Counted from the first letter of the stretch, positions 1 to 9,350 are shown. The stretch is DNA of 64,000 bases from Candidatus Paracaedibacteraceae bacterium (GCA_019636035.1 JAHBYI010000001.1:489508-553507), one strand, 5' to 3'. Numbers and translations are program-made. Notes: generated by a model from the letters alone, not told the origin.

Positions 1-1
1 A

Positions 2-94
2 ATTGCTGAGTGGTTTGAAACATTGGCAAAGGCAGAAAAATCACATGCCGGCCGTTTCCAACGCGCACTCGAAACCCTAAAGGAAGCCGCCTAA
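2..94 (+). CDS. Rubrerythrin, C-terminal end (partial)
   Basis: Only the last 30 codons lie in the window; the gene begins upstream. The residues read as the end of the four-helix ferritin-like domain of rubrerythrin, with an AEWFETLAKAEKSH stretch in which the glutamate and histidine would be di-iron ligands. Rubrerythrins reduce hydrogen peroxide in the cytoplasm. No rubredoxin-like CxxC knuckle follows this helix, so any rubredoxin domain would have to be N-terminal or absent. The next two genes (Fe-S protein and DUF3501) are frequent companions of rubrerythrin in proteobacteria, which supports the call. Confidence 0.75.
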   Translation: MAEWFETLAKAEKSHAGRFQRALETLKEAA

Positions 95-103
95 GGCTTC
101 CCG

Positions 104-159
104 GCAAGCACTTCTTATCACCCTGGAAAAAACCTGGAACAACGATAACGAGTGCTTGC
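104..159 (+). terminator. Long interrupted hairpin after rubrerythrin
   Basis: Arms GCAAGCACT (104-112) and AGTGCTTGC (151-159) pair perfectly and are extended inward by TTATC/GATAA after a 2-nt internal loop. A pyrimidine-rich run follows. A smaller stem (GGAAGCC 82-88 with GGCTTCC 95-101) overlaps the rubrerythrin stop. This is probably a terminator or an mRNA processing structure between rubrerythrin and the downstream Fe-S gene; the lack of a clean U-tract keeps confidence moderate. Confidence 0.5.
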
Positions 160-243
160 TCTCTCATTTGATTGATAGTCATTCACCTTGGTTTTCTAGT
201 AGTTGAATGAGGTATAGAGCTTAATTATATAATTGAATGTCCA

Positions 244-1563
244 ATGTACGAAGGTAGTCTTGACGCTCCAATCCGTCACAAAGTAGATTGGCAAAACCCT
301 GATTTTACAAATCCCGAGAAGATCGATGAGGAAATGCGTCGTGTTTTTGACATTTGCCATGGCTGCAGACGATGCTTTAATCTATGCGATTCTTTTCCAA
401 AACTGTTTGATCTAATTGATGAGTCAAAAACAGGTGAATTAGATGCTGTTTCAAGCGATCAGTTCCCTGGTGTCGTTGATCAATGCACCCTGTGTGACAT
501 GTGTTATTTGACAAAATGCCCCTATGTCCCTCCTCATGAATTTAATCTTGATTTTCCCCATTTAATGCTACGCTACCGTTATGCTTATCCCAAGAAAACG
601 ATTCAAAATCAGCTTGCTGAAATGGATCGCAATGGCTCATTGGGAACAACACTAGCACCTGTTGTTAATTGGTTGACCAGCACGGACAATCAAGTGGGAC
701 GCACCCTGATCGAGAAAACCGTTGGCCTTGACCGTCGTGCCAACCTTCCCAAGTTTTCTTCCTCAACCTTAATGTCACAAGCCAAAGACCCGGAGCCAAT
801 CAATCAAAATGCACCTCATTTTGGTGAAAAAGTTGTCCTTTATGCAACCTGCTTTGGCAACTATCATCAACCAGATCTAGGGCTAGCAACACGTTATATT
901 TTAGCAAAGAACGGCGTCGATGTTCAGGTTGCTTATCCCGGATGCTGTGGGATGCCAAAACTAGAGCAAGGGAACATCCCCGCTGTCGTTCATCAGGCAG
1001 AGATCGTTGCAGCTGAGCTATGCCAGTGGATCGACAAGGGATACACTGTCATGGCTTTAATACCGTCTTGTGCCCTAATGCTTAAACAAGAATGGCCGTT
1101 GCTAACAGATAATCCTTTGGTTGCTAAACTTGCCAAACATACCGTTGATATCGCTGAATACATTGTCAAATTAGCCAAGACCAAAGGTCTAGCTGCGGGA
1201 ATTCAAGCTCTAGAACAACGTGTTACCGCACATATCTCTTGCCATTCTCGAGCACAAAACATGGGACATAAAGCTGTAGAGATGCTTAAACTCATCCCCA
1301 ATCTCGACGTTTCTACCCTTGAGAGATGTTCTGGGCATGGGGGAAGCTGGGGTACGATGGTTGATCATTTTGACGTTGCCCTAAAAGTAGGAAAACCCGC
1401 GGCAAGGACGACTCTTACGCATAGTAGCACACAAGTTCTCTCAGAATGTCCTTTGGCAGGAGAACACATTATTCAAGGGCTAGATGCCCTATCCCCAGAC
1501 CACACCATCACAACAACACACCCCGTGTTTGTCTTAGCCCAAGCTTATGGATGGCAGAAATGA
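244..1563 (+). CDS. Cysteine-rich (CCG-type) Fe-S oxidoreductase, rubrerythrin-associated
   Basis: This 439-residue protein resembles GlpC and heterodisulfide-reductase-like subunits. Two [4Fe-4S] motifs are visible: C38, C41, C44, C48 and C81, C84, C87, C92. Two cysteine-rich CCG-like domains follow: ATCFGNYHQPD to GCCGMPK (about 200-240) and SCHSRAQNMG to RCSGHGGSWG (about 335-375). Such proteins pass electrons via Fe-S clusters in the cytoplasm or at the membrane. Placement between rubrerythrin and a DUF3501 gene suggests it supplies reductant in peroxide defence, which is inference. The ATG at 244 lacks an obvious Shine-Dalgarno site. The stop overlaps the next start (ATGA), so the two genes are translationally coupled. 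Confidence 0.85.
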   Translation: MYEGSLDAPIRHKVDWQNPDFTNPEKIDEEMRRVFDICHGCRRCFNLCDSFPKLFDLIDESKTGELDAVSSDQFPGVVDQCTLCDMCYLTKCPYVPPHEFNLDFPHLMLRYRYAYPKKTIQNQLAEMDRNGSLGTTLAPVVNWLTSTDNQVGRTLIEKTVGLDRRANLPKFSSSTLMSQAKDPEPINQNAPHFGEKVVLYATCFGNYHQPDLGLATRYILAKNGVDVQVAYPGCCGMPKLEQGNIPAVVHQAEIVAAELCQWIDKGYTVMALIPSCALMLKQEWPLLTDNPLVAKLAKHTVDIAEYIVKLAKTKGLAAGIQALEQRVTAHISCHSRAQNMGHKAVEMLKLIPNLDVSTLERCSGHGGSWGTMVDHFDVALKVGKPAARTTLTHSSTQVLSECPLAGEHIIQGLDALSPDHTITTTHPVFVLAQAYGWQK

Positions 1564-2135
1564 TTCAGAAAACAGACATTCTCAATCTTGAGACCTTTAC
1601 ACAGCAACGTCACCAATGGCGACACCGCATTCTGGCTTTAAAGAAAAATAGGCGAGTTACCTTGGGTGAGGATGTTACGTGTTATTTTGAAAATCGCGAG
1701 ACTCTTTTATGGCAAATTCAGGAAATGCTTTATATTGAAAAGGGTGGAGACGAGCAAATTAAGGACGAGCTTGCTGCCTATGCTCCTCTTGTCCCTCAAG
1801 GGAACGAGTGGGTTGCAACCGTCATGATTGAGATCCCAGATCCTGTGATACGTGCTCAAAGGTTATCCGTATTAGGACATTTTGAATTTAGTCTTGCCTT
1901 AAAATTTGCCGGTCAAGAAGTCATCGGGCAACCAGAAAATGACCTTGAGCGAACCACCGCTGATGGTAAGACATCATCGGTTCATTTTATTCGCTGGTGC
2001 TTTACAGCTGAACAAAAAGAGCTGTTGCGACAGACAAATCAAGACGTAATTCTTGAGTGTCGACATCCTCAATATTCACATAAAACCCTTTTAGCTGACA
2101 GCACACGCCAAGCTCTATGTCTGGATTTTTCTTAA
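1560..2135 (+). CDS. DUF3501 family protein
   Basis: A soluble protein of 191 residues of the DUF3501 family, whose biochemical role is not known. It contains the recognisable segment ENRETLLWQIQEMLYIE and a PLVPQGNEW stretch. It is almost always found next to a rubrerythrin and a CCG-domain Fe-S protein, as here. I chose the ATG at 1560 because it overlaps the upstream stop as ATGA; an in-frame ATG at 1551 would add three residues. The open frame extends further upstream to 1446, but that part lies inside the upstream gene and has no coding character of its own. Confidence 0.8.
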   Translation: MIQKTDILNLETFTQQRHQWRHRILALKKNRRVTLGEDVTCYFENRETLLWQIQEMLYIEKGGDEQIKDELAAYAPLVPQGNEWVATVMIEIPDPVIRAQRLSVLGHFEFSLALKFAGQEVIGQPENDLERTTADGKTSSVHFIRWCFTAEQKELLRQTNQDVILECRHPQYSHKTLLADSTRQALCLDFS

Positions 2136-2293
2136 GGATAAGTTTTCAAAATATCCAGAGCAACAGGAGAGGGGAGGATCTTATTCAATTTATTTGTTGC
2201 GGTTTGACCGGCGTGAACAACTAATCCTTGAGCAATAGACAGTGACACCATTGTTAGGATAAAGAACAAACGGCTTCGAACAAAATCACTCAT
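2132..2293 (-). CDS. Small exported peptide, 53 residues, function unknown
   Basis: This short reading frame starts at an ATG preceded by a strong GAGGGGG ribosome-binding site and has a basic N-terminus (R6, R8). A hydrophobic stretch LFFILTMVSLSIAQGLVV follows, ending in VHAG, which resembles a signal-peptidase I site (after A28). The mature part would be about 25 residues. Its stop overlaps the end of the convergent DUF3501 gene by a few bases. The good ribosome-binding site plus signal-peptide shape makes a real small secreted protein likely; nothing is recognised by family. Confidence 0.55.
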   Translation of the reverse strand: MSDFVRSRLFFILTMVSLSIAQGLVVHAGQTATNKLNKILPSPVALDILKTYP

Positions 2294-2370
2294 AATAAAA
2301 TCCCCCTCTGATGTTTATATATAGCCGCCCCCTTATAATTCGGCTATGCGTTGCAGCGTCTCTGCTCCTG

Positions 2371-2397
2371 TAGCCGTATTAAATGGTTCTAACTATA
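2371..2397 (+). repeat. Dispersed imperfect palindrome, copy 1
   Basis: It shares the core TATTAAATGG followed by TTCTAACTATA with the copies at 9351-9380 and 23091-23115, which are in the opposite orientation. The shared unit is about 25-28 bp and partly self-complementary around the sequence TTAAT. This copy lies in the spacer upstream of the 53-residue peptide gene. Confidence 0.65.
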
Positions 2398-2547
2398 CTT
2401 ATAATGATATAATTTTAGTTAAATTTATCTTAATTGACGGGTTAGGGGAATTTTAAGATTTTTAAAGGGTAGAGGATTTACGATACCCAAACAAAATGAA
2501 AAAGTCGAAATTATGGCAAAAGATATGCGTTGACTTTTTGATAAAAA

Positions 2548-2586
2548 TGACAAGAATAGCAGGCTTTCTCTGCAGAATTCTTGTCA
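2548..2586. repeat. Inverted repeat with 10-bp perfect arms
   Basis: TGACAAGAAT (2548-2557) pairs with ATTCTTGTCA (2577-2586), with further pairing between CAG and CTG inside the 19-nt loop. It lies beyond the 17-bp hairpin downstream of the lipoprotein gene. It could be a second terminator or part of a palindromic element. Confidence 0.5.
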
Positions 2587-2598
2587 GAAAATGAGGCC

Positions 2599-2643
2599 AT
2601 AGTCGTTTCAGTTAACTGAATCAAACTTAACTGAAACGACTAT
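2599..2643 (-). terminator. 17-bp perfect hairpin downstream of the lipoprotein gene
   Basis: Arms at 2599-2615 and 2627-2643 are perfectly complementary over 17 bp (core AGTCGTTTCAGTTAA) around an 11-nt loop. Read leftward, it begins 13 nt after the lipoprotein stop and is followed by CATTTTCTG, a weak U-rich run. It most likely ends or protects the ftsZ-lipoprotein transcript, though its long perfect stem is also compatible with a palindromic mobile repeat. Confidence 0.5.
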
Positions 2644-2656
2644 AGCTATTCAATAA

Positions 2657-2836
2657 CTAGCGATCATAATAGTGCGTTTTTTTCGACTCTGGTGGCTCAG
2701 AAACAGCATCACCACGGCTCGCTTTTCTCTCAATAGCAGAACCCGCTTTTTTCAGGTCACGCCCAAATCCTTCAGCGGTTTCACAACCGCTGAGAATCAA
2801 TCCAATAACAGGAACAAGAAAAAGAACTTTATTCAT
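2657..2836 (-). CDS. Entericidin-like small lipoprotein
   Basis: This 59-residue precursor has a hydrophobic signal peptide and a lipobox LSGC, with the cysteine at residue 18, giving a mature lipoprotein of about 42 residues. The sequence after the cysteine (TAEGFGRDLKKAGSAIERKA) matches the entericidin EcnA/EcnB family, small envelope lipoproteins described as toxin/antidote pairs in enterobacteria but of unclear role in alphaproteobacteria. Of two adjacent ATGs, I prefer the second (2836) because GGAGG is correctly spaced from it; a longer in-frame start at 2875 has no such site. It lies 74 nt downstream of ftsZ on the same strand. No second entericidin is present. Confidence 0.75.
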   Translation of the reverse strand: MNKVLFLVPVIGLILSGCETAEGFGRDLKKAGSAIERKASRGDAVSEPPESKKTHYYDR

Positions 2837-2910
2837 CATACCCTCCGTACCTAAACTTAAGAGACTAAACGCCATTCGCCCAAGTTAATTTGGCATTTAG
2901 TTTCACATCC

Positions 2911-4524
2911 TTATCCTTCGCGACGAAGAAATGCCGGAATTTCCAGAATATCCCCATCTTCTTCAGGGGATTGCTGAGCCGTTGAAATAATAGAAGGTGC
3001 TGCTCGCTGTGGTTCATCCTCAGCTTGCGTCTTATTACGAGAAACCCCTGTAAAACGCTCAAACAAAGAAATAGATTTCTTTTTCTCTGTCCCTTGAGGT
3101 TCAGTAGCAACAGCTGGTTTTGCCGATAAAACAGGCTCAGGTGTTGGTTGAATTGCATCAACTTTATCCCGTGTTTGACCTAAGTCAGCAACAATATCAT
3201 TCAGCAAATCAACCGTTGTTGGCTCCTGGTTCGCTTGCAGATCAAGAATAACCTCTGAGGTATCCTCATGAGCCACGGTATTTTCAACAGCATTCAGCTC
3301 TTCATTAACGGATGCTATAGCTGATTCTTCTGTGACAACCGTTTCTGGGTGACTTTCTTCTGCCTTGGGTGGTGTAAAACCGGATACGCCAAAGCCAAAA
3401 TCACGATGAGCGAAACTAGACCCACCAAAGGATGGAGCTGAAGTTTGCTCAGATTCTGTAGCTTTATGGGACGTTGCGGTTAGTCCTGCATGGGCCGGCT
3501 TAAAATCACCAATACCCGTTGCAACAACAGAAACACGCATAGTGCCGTTCAATTTTTCATCAAAGGTTGAACCAAAGATAATGTTCGCATCAGGATCAAC
3601 TTCGTCACGAATACGGTTAGCCGCTTCATCAACTTCATACAATGTCATGTCAAAACCACCGGTGATATTGATCAAGACACCACGAGCACCCTTCATCGAG
3701 ACATCATCCAACAACGGATTCGAAATCGCAGCCTCAGAAGCATCAAGAGCACGACGCTCACCTTGAGCCTCACCTGTCCCCATCATGGCTTTGCCCATTT
3801 CGGCCATAACAGCACGAATGTCAGCAAAGTCAAGGTTAATCAAACCAGGCATAATCATCAAATCAGTGACGCCACGCACACCGGAATACAGAACATCATC
3901 GGCCATTTTAAAGGCATCGGCAAACGTTGTGCGCTCATTAGCAATACGAAATAAATTTTGGTTTGGAATGATGATCAGCGTGTCAACATACTGTTGCAGC
4001 TCGTCAATTCCTCTTTCGGCAGTACGGGTACGGTGAGATCCTTCGAAGTGGAACGGTTTTGTGACAACACCAACAGTCAAAATCCCCAACTCACGTGCAG
4101 CACGCGCAATAACAGGTGCGGCTCCCGTACCTGTTCCACCGCCCATACCGGCCGTGATGAAAACCATGTTGCTTCCCTTGATGAGTTTTGTAATATCATC
4201 ATGGGATTCCTCGGCAGCTGAACGCCCGACATCAGGCTTTGACCCAGCACCAAGACCTTGCGTCACCCCAAGTCCGAGTTGGATACGGTTTTCCGCATTC
4301 ACCAATGACTGAGCTAATGCCTGAGCATCCGTGTTTGCCACAACAAACTCAACACCCTCAAGTTTAGCTCTCACCATATTATTAACTGCGTTGCCACCTG
4401 CCCCTCCGACACCGACAACTGTGATGCGTGGTCTCAAATCCGTATCCATCGCCATAAAAACCCTCTCCGAATTGCTTTTAGATCCTTTAACTATATCATC
4501 ACCTAAAGAAAATTCAATTGCCAT
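2911..4524 (-). CDS. ftsZ: Cell division protein FtsZ
   Basis: FtsZ is the tubulin-like GTPase that forms the cytokinetic ring. The Rossmann start [17 protein letters not shown], the GTP-binding GGGTGTG loop (residues 128-134) and the [12 protein letters not shown]7 loop (about 226-236) are intact. A long linker (about 340-515) of low-complexity acidic sequence leads to the C-terminal peptide [13 protein letters not shown] that binds FtsA and other partners. Total length is 537 residues, typical of alphaproteobacteria with long linkers. Start choice is uncertain: ATG at 4524 gives an N-terminus like other FtsZ (MAIEFSL), but an internal ATG at 4455 (residue 24) has a much better ribosome-binding site, GGAGAGGG. 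No ftsQ or ftsA is adjacent on the upstream side. Confidence 0.97.
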   Translation of the reverse strand: MAIEFSLGDDIVKGSKSNSERVFMAMDTDLRPRITVVGVGGAGGNAVNNMVRAKLEGVEFVVANTDAQALAQSLVNAENRIQLGLGVTQGLGAGSKPDVGRSAAEESHDDITKLIKGSNMVFITAGMGGGTGTGAAPVIARAARELGILTVGVVTKPFHFEGSHRTRTAERGIDELQQYVDTLIIIPNQNLFRIANERTTFADAFKMADDVLYSGVRGVTDLMIMPGLINLDFADIRAVMAEMGKAMMGTGEAQGERRALDASEAAISNPLLDDVSMKGARGVLINITGGFDMTLYEVDEAANRIRDEVDPDANIIFGSTFDEKLNGTMRVSVVATGIGDFKPAHAGLTATSHKATESEQTSAPSFGGSSFAHRDFGFGVSGFTPPKAEESHPETVVTEESAIASVNEELNAVENTVAHEDTSEVILDLQANQEPTTVDLLNDIVADLGQTRDKVDAIQPTPEPVLSAKPAVATEPQGTEKKKSISLFERFTGVSRNKTQAEDEPQRAAPSIISTAQQSPEEDGDILEIPAFLRREG

Positions 4525-4579
4525 AGTTTTATGAAAATCCTTGATAAGTTAAGGTTTTTCTTACTATCCAAAAATACCT

Positions 4580-5206
4580 TTAAAAAATCTTATTCACAAA
4601 GGCAGCAAAACTAACCACAAATTGGCTGTAAATTTCTCGATAATAAAAAATTATCGCAGAACAACTTATTAAAAATAAATAGGAATACACATTTGCTTTA
4701 AGGGTGATGTTGTCTGTTTCTTGTTGGTTGATAGAGTAAGATTTTTTTAGCATTTTGAAAAGAATCCAACGTTCAGAGAAAATCGACATGATAAAGAAAA
4801 AAATCATTAAAAACAAAAAAGCACACGGAATCATCCAATAAAACTGTGATTCATAGGGTAAAAGCCACGGAGCCTGTAATGTCACAGATAATAGACCTAT
4901 TACTGGGTTACTAAGTCCGGAATATGTGCCTTGACCACCTGGTGTGATCAATTGGATAAGCACCAACACAACCCAAGTTATAGGAATTCCGATAACGGTT
5001 GATATAATGTTAGCTATCCCAACACTAGAGAAAATGGATTTCCATTTTAGTTCCGGCATTTTAAATTTAAAAACAAGACTTTCTATAAGAATAACAGGAA
5101 TGAGTGCAAATAAAAAAATGGGCCATATCACAAATAGCATTGGCAAACCCGCGTTTGCATGAGCAGGCGTTATGACGCAAAGAGTTAAAAAGAGAATAGC
5201 TCTCAT
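4580..5206 (-). CDS. Multi-pass inner-membrane protein, function unknown
   Basis: I do not recognise the family. The 208-residue protein starts with a possible signal peptide or first helix ending in AHANAG. Hydrophobic stretches follow around residues 23-46, 60-88, 104-118, 124-147 and 175-195, giving four or five membrane passes. A lysine-rich cytosolic-looking loop lies near 150-165. The ATG at 5206 is preferred over an adjacent GTG at 5209. It follows the dienelactone hydrolase gene by 3 nt and is probably co-transcribed with it and perhaps with ftsZ, 55 nt further on. Confidence 0.7.
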   Translation of the reverse strand: MRAILFLTLCVITPAHANAGLPMLFVIWPIFLFALIPVILIESLVFKFKMPELKWKSIFSSVGIANIISTVIGIPITWVVLVLIQLITPGGQGTYSGLSNPVIGLLSVTLQAPWLLPYESQFYWMIPCAFLFLMIFFFIMSIFSERWILFKMLKKSYSINQQETDNITLKANVYSYLFLISCSAIIFYYREIYSQFVVSFAAFVNKIF

Positions 5207-5209
5207 CAC

Positions 5210-5926
5210 TTATAAAACCTCTGTTAAAAAGGCTGTCACATATTTTGTTGTCCGATCATCCAGATCAGCATTAAAAACTGTACCAAAATCAGGATCATCT
5301 GCCTCTGGGTTGGTAAAGGCATGATATCCCAGCCCATAGGTCATCATTTGCCAATCTGCACCGGCGTTTTGAAGTTCGTCTTGCAGGGCTGATACATCAT
5401 CACGACTGATCATTGGGTCTTTTTGCCCATGTAGTGTTAAAACCTTGGCTGAATAGACTGTCGGTAAGTTATAATCAGGTTTTCCATACAGACCATGAAT
5501 ACTGACACCGGCACACAACCCCAGGTTGTTACGTACCGCATCCAGAACACACAGGCCGCCAAAGCAATAGCCGATCGCAGCAACTTTGGATGAATCAACC
5601 GCTGAATCTTGCTTAACATGGTCGATAATTGCCTTGATGCGATCACGCAAAAAAGCACGATCGTTAACAAAAGGTATCATCAAGGCAGAACACTCTTCCC
5701 TTGTTTCCCCTGTTTTTCCTTCGCCATAAAGATCCACAGCAACAGCAATATATCCCATACGAGACAACCAATGAGCTTTGTGTTCAGCAAAATGATCACG
5801 CCCAGACCACGGGGAAAAAATAAGAACCACAGGCCATTTTTTACCATTCTCTTTTGGCCAACTATAAAACAGATCAAGACGTTGATTATTATGGACGATT
5901 GATCGAATTTCTTGTGTTGTTTTCAT
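5210..5926 (-). CDS. Dienelactone hydrolase family protein
   Basis: A cytoplasmic alpha/beta hydrolase of 238 residues. The nucleophile elbow is GYCFGG, giving a cysteine nucleophile as in dienelactone hydrolases. The acid is in HGQKDPMIS and the catalytic histidine in GYHAFTN. Family members hydrolyse cyclic esters or act as general carboxyl-ester hydrolases; the substrate here is unknown. The start has a strong site, GGAGGT, 5 nt upstream of the ATG. It heads a leftward gene pair with the membrane protein and is divergent from ssb. Confidence 0.85.
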   Translation of the reverse strand: MKTTQEIRSIVHNNQRLDLFYSWPKENGKKWPVVLIFSPWSGRDHFAEHKAHWLSRMGYIAVAVDLYGEGKTGETREECSALMIPFVNDRAFLRDRIKAIIDHVKQDSAVDSSKVAAIGYCFGGLCVLDAVRNNLGLCAGVSIHGLYGKPDYNLPTVYSAKVLTLHGQKDPMISRDDVSALQDELQNAGADWQMMTYGLGYHAFTNPEADDPDFGTVFNADLDDRTTKYVTAFLTEVL

Positions 5927-6050
5927 GGGGCACCTCCGTGTTTATAGTTACATAAAGATTGTTTGAGGGAAAGTATTTTGGGGATAGCTTTTTAATCCAT
6001 AGTTTCGTATAACTATAACAATACGTGTATATTTTTTGAGGATATGAGGA

Positions 6051-6548
6051 ATGAGTGGTTCTGTAAATAAAGTGATTTTGGTCGGTCGTTTGGGTAAAGA
6101 CCCGGAGGTTCGCAACAGCCCCGACGGATCAAAAATTGTAACGTTTACCATGGCCACGGGTGAATCTTGGAAAGATAAAAACACAGGCGAGCGCAAAGAA
6201 AAAACAGAATGGCACCGCGTTGTGATCTTTAACGATCGTTTGGGTGATGTGGCTGAGCGTTTCTTAAAAAAAGGATCTTCAGTTTATATCGAAGGCAGCC
6301 TTCAAACACGCAAATGGACAGACCAACAAGGTCAAGAGAAATACACAACCGAAGTTGTCTTGCAACGTTATCGTGGTGAAATGACCTTGATGGGTAGCTC
6401 TGGTAATAGCAGTTCATCCTCTGAAGGCGGATACGATTTTGATTCTTCTCCGCTGGGATCATCTTCTGCTAACAGTGACCCTTTTAGCCTACCACCAGCA
6501 GGAGGAGCCAAGGGATTTGATGATTTAAATGATGATATCCCATTCTAA
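6051..6548 (+). CDS. ssb: Single-stranded DNA-binding protein
   Basis: SSB coats single-stranded DNA and recruits replication and repair proteins. Residues 1-110 form the OB-fold ([21 protein letters not shown], with the [22 protein letters not shown] core). Then comes a serine/glycine-rich flexible tail and the acidic tip DDLNDDIPF that binds partner proteins. Length (165 residues) is normal. It is followed 57 nt later by gyrA in the same direction. AGGA lies close upstream of the ATG. Confidence 0.97.
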   Translation: MSGSVNKVILVGRLGKDPEVRNSPDGSKIVTFTMATGESWKDKNTGERKEKTEWHRVVIFNDRLGDVAERFLKKGSSVYIEGSLQTRKWTDQQGQEKYTTEVVLQRYRGEMTLMGSSGNSSSSSEGGYDFDSSPLGSSSANSDPFSLPPAGGAKGFDDLNDDIPF

Positions 6549-6605
6549 ATCATTGTGTTAATTTTTAATTCTGCTGATCTTTCTTAAATTTAGTGAGGGT
6601 AACTC

Positions 6606-9347
6606 ATGACTAACGCTGTCCTTTCAACCGACATTAAGCCCGTTGCCATTGAAGATGAAATGAAGCGCTCGTACCTCGATTACGCCATGAGCGTCATCGT
6701 GTCGCGCGCGTTGCCGGATGTCCGTGACGGTTTGAAACCGGTGCATCGTCGTATTTTGTATGCGATGAAAGAAGCGAATAATGAGTATAACCGCCCGTAC
6801 CGTAAATCAGCCCGTACCGTCGGAGACGTTATGGGTAAGTATCACCCCCATGGAAACATGGCAATTTATGATGCTATGGTTCGTATGGCACAGGATTTCA
6901 GCCTGCGCGTCCCCCTGATTGACGGTCAAGGTAACTTTGGTTCCATGGACGGCGACCCCGCGGCAGCAGAACGATATACCGAAGCTCGTCTCAGTCGTCC
7001 GGCTCATGAACTCCTGGAAGATATTGACCGTGATACCGTTGATTTTCAGCCCAACTATGATGATTCTACGGTTGAACCAAAAGTTCTCCCTGCGAAATTC
7101 CCCAACATCCTTGTCAATGGCGGAAACGGTATCGCTGTTGGTATGGCAACCAATATTCCGCCCCATAACTTAGGTGAAGTCATTGACGCATGCTGTGCCT
7201 TAATTGAAAATCCTGACCTTGAAGTCGAAGATCTGTTGCAGATTATCCCCGGCCCTGATTTTCCAACCGGCGGTATCATTGTTGGTCGCACAGGAATATA
7301 CGAAGCGTTCCGCACGGGTCGTGGATCCATCGTCATGCGTGGAAAAACCCACACTGAGACTGTGCGCGGTGAAAGGGAAGCCATCATCATTGATGAAATT
7401 CCCTACCAAGTTAACAAAGCCCGTCTTGTTGAGCGCATCGCCGAAATCGTCAAAGAAAAGATCGTCGAAGGCATTTCTGATTTGCGCGATGAATCCGACC
7501 GTGACGGTGTTCGCGTTGTGATTGAACTCAAGCGGGATGCAGTTGCTGATGTGGTATTAAACCAATTGTACCGCTTTACACAGCTCCAGACTTCCTTTGG
7601 CGTCAACATGCTGGCCTTGAATCATGGTCGCCCAGAGCAAATGTCAATTAAGCAAATTTTGTCAGCCTTTTTAGCGTTCCGCGAAGATGTAATTTTGCGC
7701 CGCACACGTTTTGAGCTGGCAAAGGCTCGTGAAAAAGCTCACCTTTTTGTCGGTTTGGCTATTGCTGTTGCCAACATTGACCCCATCATTGAATTAATCC
7801 GCAAAGCTTCTGATCGCGTCATTGCAAAAGAGCAATTGATGGCACGGGATTGGCCGGCAGAATCCGTTGCCCCTCTGCTGGCAATCGTTGATGAAAATGG
7901 ATCCTTTGTCGAAGGGCAAACAACTTATCGCCTAACAGATGCTCAGGCTCAAGCTATTTTGGATTTGCGCCTCCACCGTTTAACAGGTCTAGAGCGTGAG
8001 AAAATTGCCAATGACTTGAATGAACTGGCGATACAAATCAAAGATCTATTGGATATTCTCGGTGATCGCAATCGTGTATTGACCATTATGCGCGATGAAA
8101 TGACAGCCGTACGCGACCAGTTTAAATCACCGCGTCGCACCAGCATCGAAGAGGGTGACTCTGCTGTTGAAATGGAAGACTTAATCCAACGCGAGGAAAT
8201 GGTTGTCACCGTCAGCATGGAAGGATACATCAAACGCGTTCCGTTGTGCACCTATCGGGCTCAGCGGCGTGGCGGTAAAGGCCGTTCAGGGATGACCACC
8301 AAAGAAGAAGATATCGTCCAAGATTTATTTGTTGCCAATACCCATTGCCCTGTTATGTTCTTTACCAACAAAGGAATTGTCTATAACCTTAAGGTTTACC
8401 GACTACCCCTTGGTAGCCCGACATCGAAGGGACGCCCGATGATCAACATGTTACCGTTGAGTGACGGTGAAAAAGTCTCGACGGTTCTGGTATTGCCGGA
8501 AGAAGGGTCAGATTGGGAAAACACCCACATTATGTTTGCAACCTCTCGTGGTCATGTTCGTCGTAACAAATTGTCTGACTTTATGAATATTCGTGCCAAC
8601 GGTAAAATTGCCATGAAATTGGATGAAGGCGAAGACTTAATTGCCGTTAAAACATGTACAGAAGCTGATGACGTAATGCTCTCGACCGCATTGGGTAAAT
8701 GTATTCGCTTTAACGTTGATGAAGTTCGCGTGTTTGCCGGGCGTGATTCAACAGGTGTACGTGGCGTAAAATTGTCTGACAAAGATAACGTGATTTCCAT
8801 GACTATTTTGGGTCAAGGGAAACTCTCGCCGGATGAACGAGATCTATACCTACGCCAAGCCTCTAAAATACGTCAGTTAGACGATGAAACACCTGAAGAT
8901 GAAAGTACCGTCGAAGGAAGTTTAACGCCAGAACGTTTTGATGAGCTAGCTGTCGGTGAACAGTTTATTCTGACGATTACAGAAAATGGCTATGGCAAAC
9001 GCTCATCAGCCTATGAATATCGCACCACAGGTCGTGGTGGTGTTGGTGTCGATAGCATTATTGTGAATACGCGCAATGGTGGTGTTGTGGCATCCTTCCC
9101 CGTAGAAGAAAAAGACCAAATTATGTTGGTCACAGATGCAGGAAAACTCATTCGTTGCCCAATCCATGACGTCCGTATTGCCGGTCGCCGTACCCAAGGT
9201 GTAACAATTTTCCGCATTGCCGACGATGAACGCGTTGTCTCAGTCAGTCACATTCCTGGTGATAAAATCAATGATGATGACGATGAATCCTTGGAAGAAG
9301 GCATTGAGTCTGTAGAAACACCATCCGTTGATGAGGCGGGGGAGTAG
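6606..9347 (+). CDS. gyrA: DNA gyrase subunit A
   Basis: GyrA carries the DNA cleavage/religation activity of gyrase. The 913-residue protein has the winged-helix and tower breakage-reunion domain, with catalytic tyrosine Y124 in [11 protein letters not shown]. It also has the GyrA box [10 protein letters not shown] near residue 552, then the six-bladed DNA-wrapping domain and an acidic C-terminal tail rich in Asp/Glu. The quinolone-resistance-determining region reads [10 protein letters not shown]: residues 84-85 are Asn-Met where E. coli has Asp82-Ser83, so the key serine is replaced. The ribosome-binding site GAGGGTAACTC precedes the ATG. A dispersed palindromic repeat begins 3 nt after the stop. 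Confidence 0.98.
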   Translation: MTNAVLSTDIKPVAIEDEMKRSYLDYAMSVIVSRALPDVRDGLKPVHRRILYAMKEANNEYNRPYRKSARTVGDVMGKYHPHGNMAIYDAMVRMAQDFSLRVPLIDGQGNFGSMDGDPAAAERYTEARLSRPAHELLEDIDRDTVDFQPNYDDSTVEPKVLPAKFPNILVNGGNGIAVGMATNIPPHNLGEVIDACCALIENPDLEVEDLLQIIPGPDFPTGGIIVGRTGIYEAFRTGRGSIVMRGKTHTETVRGEREAIIIDEIPYQVNKARLVERIAEIVKEKIVEGISDLRDESDRDGVRVVIELKRDAVADVVLNQLYRFTQLQTSFGVNMLALNHGRPEQMSIKQILSAFLAFREDVILRRTRFELAKAREKAHLFVGLAIAVANIDPIIELIRKASDRVIAKEQLMARDWPAESVAPLLAIVDENGSFVEGQTTYRLTDAQAQAILDLRLHRLTGLEREKIANDLNELAIQIKDLLDILGDRNRVLTIMRDEMTAVRDQFKSPRRTSIEEGDSAVEMEDLIQREEMVVTVSMEGYIKRVPLCTYRAQRRGGKGRSGMTTKEEDIVQDLFVANTHCPVMFFTNKGIVYNLKVYRLPLGSPTSKGRPMINMLPLSDGEKVSTVLVLPEEGSDWENTHIMFATSRGHVRRNKLSDFMNIRANGKIAMKLDEGEDLIAVKTCTEADDVMLSTALGKCIRFNVDEVRVFAGRDSTGVRGVKLSDKDNVISMTILGQGKLSPDERDLYLRQASKIRQLDDETPEDESTVEGSLTPERFDELAVGEQFILTITENGYGKRSSAYEYRTTGRGGVGVDSIIVNTRNGGVVASFPVEEKDQIMLVTDAGKLIRCPIHDVRIAGRRTQGVTIFRIADDERVVSVSHIPGDKINDDDDESLEEGIESVETPSVDEAGE

Positions 9348-9350
9348 GTA

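Larger units (their letters stand above)
2294..2656. other. Hairpin-rich spacer between small peptide gene and lipoprotein gene
   Basis: No gene is supported here. The spacer holds a small stem (ATAGCC 2321-2326 with GGCTAT 2342-2347), one copy of a dispersed palindromic repeat (2371-2397), an AT-rich run (2398-2470) and two strong inverted repeats listed separately. Both flanking genes point leftward, so it must contain the end of the ftsZ/lipoprotein transcript and the promoter of the 53-residue peptide gene. Confidence 0.6.

Noticed and set aside
1446..1559. Longer N-terminus for the DUF3501 protein
   Set aside because: The extension lies wholly inside the upstream Fe-S gene in another frame and lacks family similarity; the ATGA overlap start is better.
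2672..2854. Rightward frame opposite the entericidin-like gene
   Set aside because: The leftward lipoprotein has a lipobox and ribosome-binding site; the other strand has neither.
2865..3161. Possible frameshift or second gene in the FtsZ C-terminus
   Set aside because: The FtsZ frame is open to a proper C-terminal peptide ([11 protein letters not shown]), so the alternative frame is a shadow of the linker.
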